From Candidatus Eiseniibacteriota bacterium (GTDB lineage: Bacteria; Joyebacterota; Joyebacteria; Joyebacterales; Joyebacteraceae): DNA of 6,011 nt. The stretch spans positions 1 to 6,011 of the forward strand of contig JAUWRQ010000083.1 of NCBI GenBank assembly GCA_030610515.1, in the 5' to 3' direction. Position 1 is the stretch's first letter, and each line of letters starts with the position of its first letter. Below are positions 1 to 4,993 of this stretch, piece after piece. Position numbers and translations under genes: made by a program. The notes beneath the pieces were generated by a model that saw nothing but the letters and a program-made list of their open reading frames with translations, did not search any database and was not told the origin of the DNA.

Positions 1-1127
1 ACGCCGCCGAGCGAGGAATACCCGTGATCGGGGAGCTCGAGCTCGCCTACAGGCTCTCGAAGGGGACGTGGCTTGCCGTGACGGGCACGAACGGCAAGAC
101 GACGACGACCGCGCTCCTGGGCGAGCGTGTCGGTCGAACGGGCAGGCCCACGGTCGTGGCGGGGAACATCGGAGTGGCCCTCTCCTCGCAGGCTCCGGGT
201 GTTCCCGACGACGGGTACATAGTCGCCGAGGTGTCGAGCTTCCAGCTCGACACGATAGACACATTTCGACCGAGGGTTGCCGTGCTCCTGAACGTCACCA
301 AGGACCATCTCGACAGGTACGCCTCGTTCGACGCGTACGCCGCCTCGAAGCGGCGGGTCTTCGAGAACCAGACGTCGTCGGACTTCGCGGTCGTCAACAT
401 GGACGACCCCGTGGCGGGGGAGACCGCCGGGTCGCTCCCGTCGACCGTCATTCCCGTGAGCACCGAGCGCGAGGTGGCGGGGGGCGTCTTCGTTCGGGAC
501 GGAGCCATCGTGTCGCAGATGGGGGGAAGCGAGCAGGTCATCGTGAAAGCCTCGGAACTCGGGCTCCCCGGGCCCCACAACCTCGCGAACGCGGCCGCCG
601 CCGCTGCGGCGGCCCTCGCCATCAGTGTCGACATCGAGGCCGTGGCCGCGGAGCTGAGGGCGTTCCGACCCCTCCCGCACCGCATGGAAACCGTCTGCGA
701 CGTGGGAGGCGTGCGCTACGTGAACGACTCGAAAGCGACGAACGTCGAGTCCGTGATGTGCGCACTCGGGAGCTACGACAGCCCCATCGTGCTCATCGCC
801 GGCGGGAAGGACAAGGGCACGGGCTTCGGAGGCCTCCGGGAGCTCGTCGAGGCGAACGTGAAGGGGCTCGTGCTCATAGGTGAAGCCGCGCCGAAGATGG
901 AGTCGGCGCTCTCGGGCGCGGCTCCGATCGAGAATGCGTCGTCGCTCGAGGACGCCGTCCGGATGGGCGCGGGGCTGGCGGACGCCGGAGACGTCGTTCT
1001 TCTATCTCCCGCGTGCGCGAGCTTCGACATGTTCCGCGACTTCGAGGAGCGGGGCGACCGATTCCGGGAGGCGGTGAAGGCTCTGACCGCCGAGCGCGGC
1101 GAACCGTGCGAGAGGGAGACGTCGTGA
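1..1127 (+). CDS. murD: UDP-N-acetylmuramoyl-L-alanine--D-glutamate ligase (MurD), 5'-truncated
   Basis: MurD is the cytoplasmic ATP-dependent ligase that adds D-glutamate to UDP-MurNAc-L-Ala. The reading frame is already open at the window edge (first full codon at base 3) and reads AAERGIPVIGELELA, a typical MurD segment before the central domain. About 374 of roughly 450 residues are therefore present; the GTG at 24 lies inside the gene and is not its start. Visible motifs are the ATP P-loop VTGTNGKTTTT (bases 78-110), AGNIG, EVSSFQLD, LNVTKDHLDRY, the Lys of YAASKRRVFEN (348-350, equivalent by position to the carbamylated Lys198 of E. coli MurD), PGPHNLAN, FRPLPHRME, NDSKATN (723-743), GGKDKG and LSPACASFDMF...EERGDRF (1002-1064). 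Together these give the central ligase domain and the C-terminal Rossmann-like domain; only the N-terminal UDP-binding domain is missing. The stop TGA sits in GTGA at 1124-1127, shared with the first unit of a tandem repeat leading into ftsW. Identity is very secure. Confidence 0.97.
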   Translation, partial: AAERGIPVIGELELAYRLSKGTWLAVTGTNGKTTTTALLGERVGRTGRPTVVAGNIGVALSSQAPGVPDDGYIVAEVSSFQLDTIDTFRPRVAVLLNVTKDHLDRYASFDAYAASKRRVFENQTSSDFAVVNMDDPVAGETAGSLPSTVIPVSTEREVAGGVFVRDGAIVSQMGGSEQVIVKASELGLPGPHNLANAAAAAAAALAISVDIEAVAAELRAFRPLPHRMETVCDVGGVRYVNDSKATNVESVMCALGSYDSPIVLIAGGKDKGTGFGGLRELVEANVKGLVLIGEAAPKMESALSGAAPIENASSLEDAVRMGAGLADAGDVVLLSPACASFDMFRDFEERGDRFREAVKALTAERGEPCERETS

Positions 1128-1203
1128 GAGGGACCGTCCGGTGTGACAGAGGGGAAGTGTTGTGAAAGGGACTGTCCAGCGTGACAGAGGGGATGTGCTG
1201 TGA
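1124..1203 (+). other. Chain of two overlapping 13-codon mini-ORFs between murD and ftsW
   Basis: GTG at 1124 overlaps the murD stop and opens a 13-codon frame, MRGTVRCDRGEVL, ending at TGA 1163-1165. That stop overlaps GTG 1162, which opens MKGTVQRDRGDVL, ending at TGA 1201-1203. This in turn overlaps the ftsW start GTG at 1200. All three overlaps are GTGA. Purine-rich Shine-Dalgarno-like runs stand before each start: GAGGGAG at 1112-1118, AGAGGGG at 1149-1154 and AGAGGGG at 1187-1192. Two of the six differences between the mini-ORFs are synonymous, which is too few to claim selection on the peptides. I infer a termination-reinitiation relay for ribosomes leaving murD; that the peptides are made or functional is not shown. 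Confidence 0.5.
1187..1192 (+). promoter_or_regulatory. Ribosome binding site of ftsW
   Basis: GAGGGG lies seven bases before GTG 1200 and lies in repeat unit 2. The ftsW frame is closed upstream by a TGA at 1182-1184 and no other start codon lies between that stop and 1200. This site and the GTGA overlap therefore fix the start. The same site precedes GTG 1162 one repeat earlier. Confidence 0.6.
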
Positions 1204-2369
1204 GAGGGACCGTCCAGTGTGACAGAGGGCTCATCTGGGTCACGCTCCTCTTGGGGCTCGTGGGTATCGTCACGGTCTACACCGCCAGCGTCCACGTGGC
1301 CGGCCACAGCTTCGGAGGGAGTCACGTGTTCCTCAAGAGGAACGCCGTCAGGGCCGCGTTCGGGGTCGCCGCCCTGCTCTTCGCGTACCGGATCGACTAC
1401 CGCGCGTACAGGAAGCACGCGACGAAAGCCATCCTGATCGCCATCGTGCTCCTGGGGCTCACCCTCATCTTCGGGACGATGATCCGCGGCATGCGCGCAC
1501 GGCTCCTCATGTTCCAGCCCGGCGAGATAGCGAAATTCGTGCTCGTCTTCTACATGGCTGACGTGCTCGCCAGGCGGAAGGGCGAGCTCGCCGATTTCAA
1601 GTACGGAGTGTTACCCAGACTCGTTCTCGCCGGACTAGTGGTGGTTCTCGTTCTTCTTCAGCCGGATTTCGGAAACGCGCTCGCGATCGCCGCGCTCTCT
1701 CTGGTGCTGCTCTTCCTGGGGGGTGTCAGGCTCGTTCACGTGGGCGGGCTCGCCGCTCTGGCCGGTGTCGGAGGCTGGGTGGCGCTACGGACGGTGCCGC
1801 ACATCATCGAGCGGTGGCAGGTGTGGAGAGCGTCCTACGACCTGACGTTGAGCGGGCTCGACACGCGCGGAGCCGGGTACCAGATCTACCAGTCACTCGT
1901 CGCACTCGGATCAGGTGGGATCACCGGCCGCGGCGTGGGCGAGAGCATGCAGAGAGCCTTCATACCCGACCCGTACACCGACTTCGCGTTCTCCATCTGG
2001 GGGGAGGAACTCGGTCTCGTGGGAACTCTGGCCGTCGTCGCGGTCTTCGCGTTCTTCATGATCAGAGGGCTGCGCATCGCGCGCCGCGCTCCCGACGCCT
2101 ACGGAGCCGTTCTGGCCGCCGGCCTCACAGCCATGGTCACGATCTACGCCATCATCAACATCGGAGTGGCGACCGCGCTCTTCCCGACGACGGGGTTACC
2201 GCTTCCCTTCGTGAGCTACGGCGGCTCGTCGCTCGTCGTCAACATGGCGGCGATCGGCGTGCTTCTGAACATGTCGAGGCGCATTGTCCCCGAGCCCGCG
2301 TCGATCTCGAGCCTTCGGATTCCCGTGCGGACGCGCGGAGAGCACGCGCGCAAGAGAAAGAGGTCGTGA
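1200..2369 (+). CDS. ftsW: Septal peptidoglycan glycosyltransferase FtsW (SEDS family)
   Basis: FtsW is a polytopic inner-membrane SEDS protein that polymerises lipid II into septal glycan strands with a class B PBP partner. The 389-residue length and about ten hydrophobic segments fit the family (first at residues 11-29, last around 338-358), as does a long extracytoplasmic loop at about 200-260. Motifs seen are FQPGEIAK (105-112, family QPSE), ALGSGGITGRGVGES (235-249), PDPYTDF with the expected catalytic Asp at 261, WGEELG (267-272), and PTTGLPLPFVSYGGSS (329-344). The tail is strongly basic (HARKRKRS). Placement between murD and murG favours FtsW over its paralogue RodA. Two oddities stand out. 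The conserved G-x-x-RW segment before QPSE is shortened, so the Trp is absent (residues 97-106 read GMRARLLMFQ). The first ten residues are encoded by the third copy of the upstream 38-bp repeat. The start GTG is the only one available in the open frame before TM1. Confidence 0.95.
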   Translation: MRGTVQCDRGLIWVTLLLGLVGIVTVYTASVHVAGHSFGGSHVFLKRNAVRAAFGVAALLFAYRIDYRAYRKHATKAILIAIVLLGLTLIFGTMIRGMRARLLMFQPGEIAKFVLVFYMADVLARRKGELADFKYGVLPRLVLAGLVVVLVLLQPDFGNALAIAALSLVLLFLGGVRLVHVGGLAALAGVGGWVALRTVPHIIERWQVWRASYDLTLSGLDTRGAGYQIYQSLVALGSGGITGRGVGESMQRAFIPDPYTDFAFSIWGEELGLVGTLAVVAVFAFFMIRGLRIARRAPDAYGAVLAAGLTAMVTIYAIINIGVATALFPTTGLPLPFVSYGGSSLVVNMAAIGVLLNMSRRIVPEPASISSLRIPVRTRGEHARKRKRS

Positions 2370-2429
2370 CGGTGAGGACGAGGTCGTGAGGGCGAAGCAG
2401 GGGCCGCAAGGGTGAGGACGAGGTCGTGA
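2366..2429 (+). other. Chain of three overlapping mini-ORFs between ftsW and murG
   Basis: GTG 2366 overlaps the ftsW stop and reads MTVRTRS to TGA 2387-2389. GTG 2386 overlaps that stop and reads MRAKQGPQG to TGA 2413-2415. GTG 2412 overlaps that stop and reads MRTRS to TGA 2427-2429, which overlaps the murG start GTG 2426. Every step is a GTGA overlap. In the diverged third repeat the expected GTGA has become GCAA (2406-2409), yet the chain is not broken: the frame runs on to the next GTGA of the array at 2412. Reinitiation is inferred from geometry only, and these peptides are too short to be credible proteins. Confidence 0.45.
2414..2418 (+). promoter_or_regulatory. Ribosome binding site of murG
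   Basis: GAGGA lies seven bases before GTG 2426. The nearer GAGG at 2420-2423 is only two bases from that GTG and would suit instead the in-frame ATG at 2435 (11 bases away). A start at 2435 would remove most of the first beta strand before the GGGTGGH loop, so GTG 2426 is preferred. Confidence 0.5.
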
Positions 2430-3538
2430 GGGTCATGATCGCAGGCGGAGGCACCGGAGGACACATCTTCCCGGGGATCGCCATCGCCGAGGCGATCGAG
2501 CGGGAGGCGGCGGGCGCGGAGGTGTTCTTCACCGGCAGAAGAGGGTCGCTCGAGGAGAGGGTCGTCGGAGAGACGGGCAGGAGGTTCGTGGCGGTGCCGT
2601 CAATGGGACTCAGGAGGAGGGTCGACATCAGGAACGCGGGCGTTCCGTTCGCGATGGCGGCCGGCTATTTCCTGGCGCTGCGTGCTCTCTCGAGTGCGCG
2701 GCCGGACGTCGCGGTCGGCACCGGAGGCTTCGTGAGCGTGCCGCCGCTCCTGGCCGCCGACTCGCTCCGCGTGCCGCTGCTTCTCCAGGAGCAGAACTCG
2801 TACCCCGGGCTCGCAACGAGGGTCCTCTCGGCGCGTGCCCGCGAGGTCCACGTGAGCTTCGAAGAGACACGCGCCCATCTCCCTCGGGCCCGGAGGGTCG
2901 TCGTGTCCGGCAACCCCGTGCGCTCGTCGCTCTGCGAGATCGACGGCGTGTCGGCAAGACGGAAACTCGGGCTCTCCCAGGACGCCACCGTGGTCCTCTG
3001 CGTCGGGGGGAGCCGAGGGGCTCACAGGCTCAATGAGGCCGTCACCGGAGCCGCCGAGCGTCTGGCCGAGCGGGGGATCGAGCTGATTGCGCAGACGGGC
3101 ACCGAGGATGAGGAGGTCGTCAGTGGCGCGGTCGAGAGGGCAGGGCTCACGGGAGTCGTGGCTTCCTTCTTCGACGACATGGCACGGGTGTACGCGGCCA
3201 GCGACCTCATCGTGTCGCGCGCGGGCGCGACCGCCATCGCCGAGATCGAACTCGTGGGACGGCCGTCGGTGCTCGTGCCGTACCCGTACGCTACTGAAGA
3301 TCATCAGATGCGGAACGCACGTGCCCTGGAGAGAGCGGGAGCATCGGTCGTAGTTCCGGACGCGGAGTTCACGGCCGACGTGCTCGTTTCCCTCGTGCGG
3401 GAACTCACCGAGGGGCGGGAGCGTTTGTTGGCGATGGCTGACGCTGCCAGGAAGCTCGCGCGGCCCGACGCAGCCGTACGGGTCGCGCGAGCGGCACTGG
3501 CCATCGCCAGCGGGCGGACGAGGAGACACGCATCGTGA
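2426..3538 (+). CDS. murG: UDP-GlcNAc--undecaprenyl-PP-MurNAc-pentapeptide GlcNAc transferase (MurG)
   Basis: MurG is the GT28-family, GT-B fold glycosyltransferase at the inner face of the membrane that transfers GlcNAc to lipid I to make lipid II, the substrate of FtsW encoded just upstream. The 370 residues match the usual length. The three glycine loops are present: GGGTGGHIFPG (residues 7-17), GTGGFVSVPP (98-107) and VGGSRGAHRLN (193-203). Also present are QEQNSYPGLATR (121-132), SGNPVR (161-166), FFDDMARVYAASDLIVSRAG (248-267), AIAEIELVGRPS with Glu273 in the position expected for nucleotide-sugar ribose binding, and EDHQMRNA (291-298). GTG 2426 gives MRVMIAGGGTGG, the normal N-terminus. 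The start lies in the last unit of the 20-bp array. The stop overlaps the murC start in GTGA (3535-3538). No missing key residue was seen. Confidence 0.97.
   Translation: MRVMIAGGGTGGHIFPGIAIAEAIEREAAGAEVFFTGRRGSLEERVVGETGRRFVAVPSMGLRRRVDIRNAGVPFAMAAGYFLALRALSSARPDVAVGTGGFVSVPPLLAADSLRVPLLLQEQNSYPGLATRVLSARAREVHVSFEETRAHLPRARRVVVSGNPVRSSLCEIDGVSARRKLGLSQDATVVLCVGGSRGAHRLNEAVTGAAERLAERGIELIAQTGTEDEEVVSGAVERAGLTGVVASFFDDMARVYAASDLIVSRAGATAIAEIELVGRPSVLVPYPYATEDHQMRNARALERAGASVVVPDAEFTADVLVSLVRELTEGRERLLAMADAARKLARPDAAVRVARAALAIASGRTRRHAS
3520..3525 (+). promoter_or_regulatory. Ribosome binding site of murC
   Basis: GAGGAG lies within the 3' end of murG, nine bases before GTG 3535 and fifteen before the in-frame ATG 3541. 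The spacing, together with the GTGA overlap shared with the two previous junctions, favours the GTG as the murC start. Confidence 0.55.
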
Positions 3539-4929
3539 CCATGTTCGGACGCGTGAAGCACGTGCATTTCGTAGGGATCGGCGGCGCCGGCATGAGCGGC
3601 ATCGCTGAGGTTCTCGCGAACCTCGGCTTCGTCGTCTCCGGCTCCGACCTCACGCGCAGCGAGACGACGCAGCGTTTGGAGGGGCTCGGCGCGACCGTGC
3701 GGCAGGAGCACGCGGCGGCCAACATCGAGGGCGCCGACGTCGTCGTCTACTCGTCTGCCGTTTCGAAAGACAATCCCGAGGTGTCCGCCGCTTTAGAGCA
3801 GATGATCCCTGTCATTCCCAGGGTCGAGATGCTCGCCGAGCTCATGCGGATGAAGTTCTCCGTCGCCGTAGGCGGTACGCACGGCAAGACCACGACCACG
3901 TCGCTCATTTCATCCGTGCTCTCCGCCGGGGGACTCGATCCAACGGTCGTGGTCGGCGGGAAGCTCAAGACGATCGGGAGCGGCGCCAGGCTCGGGGCGA
4001 GCGAGTACATGGTTGCGGAGGCCGACGAGAGCGATGGGTCGTTCCTCAAGCTCTCGCCGACGATCGCCGTCATCACGACCGTCGATGAGGAGCATCTCGA
4101 TTTCTATTCGGGTCTTTCCGAGATCAAGGAGGCCTTCACGCACTTCGCCAACCGCGTTCCCTTCTACGGCTGCTCGATCGTCTGCCTCGACCAGCAGAAC
4201 ATCCAGGCGATCCTCGCGGACATCGATAGGAGGATCATCTCGTACGGCCTGACGACGCAGGCCGACGTGAGAGCGCTCGACGTGGAGGCCACCCAGGACG
4301 TGACACGATTCGCCGTGGAGGCGGCGGGGCGCCGACGAGGGACGATAGAGATAACGATGCCCGGTCTGCACAACGTCTACAACTCGCTCGCGGCCGTGGC
4401 CACAGGGCTCGAGCTCGGCGTTGCGTTCGACGACATAGCGAGCGCGCTGCGTGAGTTCGAGGGGATAGCCAGGAGGTTCGAGATCAAGGGGGAGGCCAAC
4501 GATGTGCTTCTACTGGATGACTATGGGCACCACCCGGCCGAAGTCAAGACGACGCTCCAAGCAGCATCTGCGCGGTGGGACAGGCGCCTCGTCGTCCTCT
4601 TCCAGCCGCACAGATACTCGCGCACGCAGAAGCTCGCCGAGGACTTCGGACGAAGCTTCTACAACGCTGACGTGCTTCTGGTCACCGGCATCTACGCGGC
4701 AAGCGAAGAGCCGATCGCGGGAGTGACTGGTGCTGCCATCGTCGACGCGGCGCGGCGATCCGGCCACCACAACTGCGAGTACGTCGAGGGGTTGGACGCG
4801 CTGTACGAACGGGCGATGGAGGTCATCGAGCCCGGAGACGTCGTCCTGACGCTTGGCGCGGGCGACGTCTACCGGGTGGGGGAGAGGATTCTCCAGCGAC
4901 TCAAGCAGGGTGCGACTCCGGGTTCCTGA
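3535..4929 (+). CDS. murC: UDP-N-acetylmuramate--L-alanine ligase (MurC)
   Basis: MurC is the cytoplasmic ATP-dependent ligase that adds L-alanine to UDP-MurNAc, the product of MurB encoded next and the precursor for the MurD step encoded first in the window. The 464 residues fit the family. Domains in order are an N-terminal Rossmann UDP-binding domain (VGIGGAGMSGIAE, 13-25), a central ATPase domain with P-loop GGTHGKTTTT (113-122), EADESDGSF (162-170), TTVDEEHLDFY (181-191) and PGLHNVYNSLAA (276-287), and a C-terminal domain with RRFEIKGE (313-320), DDYGHHPAEVKTTL (328-341), FQPHRYSRTQ (356-365), YAASEEPI (387-394) and LTLGAGD (438-444). The THGKT loop and DDYGHHP distinguish it from MurD, MurE and MurF. 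The start is GTG 3535, in a four-base overlap with murG; ATG 3541 is an alternative costing two residues. It is followed by a 64-base spacer, the largest in the window. Confidence 0.97.
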   Translation: MTMFGRVKHVHFVGIGGAGMSGIAEVLANLGFVVSGSDLTRSETTQRLEGLGATVRQEHAAANIEGADVVVYSSAVSKDNPEVSAALEQMIPVIPRVEMLAELMRMKFSVAVGGTHGKTTTTSLISSVLSAGGLDPTVVVGGKLKTIGSGARLGASEYMVAEADESDGSFLKLSPTIAVITTVDEEHLDFYSGLSEIKEAFTHFANRVPFYGCSIVCLDQQNIQAILADIDRRIISYGLTTQADVRALDVEATQDVTRFAVEAAGRRRGTIEITMPGLHNVYNSLAAVATGLELGVAFDDIASALREFEGIARRFEIKGEANDVLLLDDYGHHPAEVKTTLQAASARWDRRLVVLFQPHRYSRTQKLAEDFGRSFYNADVLLVTGIYAASEEPIAGVTGAAIVDAARRSGHHNCEYVEGLDALYERAMEVIEPGDVVLTLGAGDVYRVGERILQRLKQGATPGS

Positions 4930-4993
4930 CGGGCCCGACGTCCGCAGCCCCGGAACGTGAGACGCAGGGCGCAAGACGCAGGAAGCAGACGAC
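4930..4993 (+). other. murC-murB spacer
   Basis: This is the only spacer longer than one base that lacks an overlapping frame. It contains the 8-bp palindrome CGGGCCCG (4930-4937), a weak possible stem pairing GTTCC (4922-4926) with GGAAC (4952-4956) around a 25-base loop, two 14-bp direct repeats, and the murB ribosome binding site AGGA (4980-4983, ten bases before ATG 4994). No T-tract follows the stem, so I see no intrinsic terminator, and no convincing promoter. Confidence 0.6.
4961..4988 (+). repeat. 14-bp direct repeat upstream of murB
   Basis: GACGCAGGGCGCAA (4961-4974) is followed at once by GACGCAGGAAGCAG (4975-4988), matching at 11 of 14 positions. Each copy contains an AGG purine core; the second supplies the murB ribosome binding site. 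Unlike the other two junction repeats it carries no start codon. With two imperfect copies, chance or simple local duplication is possible. Confidence 0.5.

Larger units (their letters stand above)
1124..1229 (+). repeat. 38-bp tandem repeat, three copies, spanning the murD/ftsW junction
   Basis: Units start at 1124, 1162 and 1200. The first two are complete (38 bp) and the third is recognisable for 30 bp, where it becomes the 5' end of ftsW. Units 1 and 2 differ at six positions (five transitions, one transversion). Unit 3 differs from unit 1 at one of 30 positions and from unit 2 at three. Each unit begins GTGA(G/A)AGGGAC, carries the short palindromic motif GGAC-N-GTCC, and continues with GTGACAGAGGG; units 1 and 2 have a fourth G, completing a purine-rich AGAGGGG. 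That run sits seven bases before the GTG of the next unit, so the repeat duplicates a complete translation-initiation site. The array begins inside the murD stop codon and ends inside the ftsW coding region, so it probably arose by tandem duplication of the junction itself. Confidence 0.93.
2360..2439 (+). repeat. 20-bp degenerate tandem array spanning the ftsW/murG junction
   Basis: Four units in 20-bp register start at 2360, 2380, 2400 and 2420. The approximate consensus is GAGGTCGTGAGGGTGAGGAC. The 22-bp stretches at 2371-2392 and 2411-2432 are identical, 40 bp apart. The middle segment 2390-2409 has diverged: the first half of unit 2400 differs from consensus at four of ten positions, all transitions. 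The last unit runs into murG and only its first half matches. Each good unit holds a GAGG run and the sequence TCGTGA, which supplies a stop and an overlapping GTG start. The sequence is unrelated to the 38-bp repeat at the murD/ftsW junction. It can also be read as two 40-bp units. Confidence 0.85.

Noticed and set aside
24..26. GTG at 24 as the murD start
   Set aside because: The frame is open to the window edge and the codons before it encode AAERGIP, part of the conserved MurD sequence. The gene begins outside the window.
33..44. 12-bp palindrome GAGCTCGAGCTC as a possible operator
   Set aside because: It is simply the codons for Glu-Leu-Glu-Leu in conserved MurD sequence. A similar run occurs near the murB end for the same reason.
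68..883. Plus-strand open frame of about 271 codons in another frame of murD
   Set aside because: Its composition is almost entirely Arg, Gly, Ala and His, typical of an out-of-frame reading of GC-rich coding sequence, while murD is intact in the overlapping frame.
1124..1229. CRISPR-like array
   Set aside because: The units are directly adjacent with no unique spacers, differ from each other, and lie across coding starts and stops.
2600..3529. Long minus-strand open frame (about 309 codons) opposite murG
   Set aside because: It lies wholly within a murG frame with complete family motifs. It has low-complexity Arg/Pro/Ser/Ala composition and no recognisable domain; long antisense frames are expected at this GC content.
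3511..3545. A fourth junction repeat at murG/murC
   Set aside because: GGACGAGG and TCGTGA recall the 20-bp unit before murG, but spacing and order differ and no tandem copy is present; only the shared TCGTGA is kept as an observation.
4918..4956. Possible intrinsic terminator after murC
   Set aside because: The best pairing is a 5-bp stem with a 25-base loop and no T-tract, and murB follows in the same pathway on the same strand.
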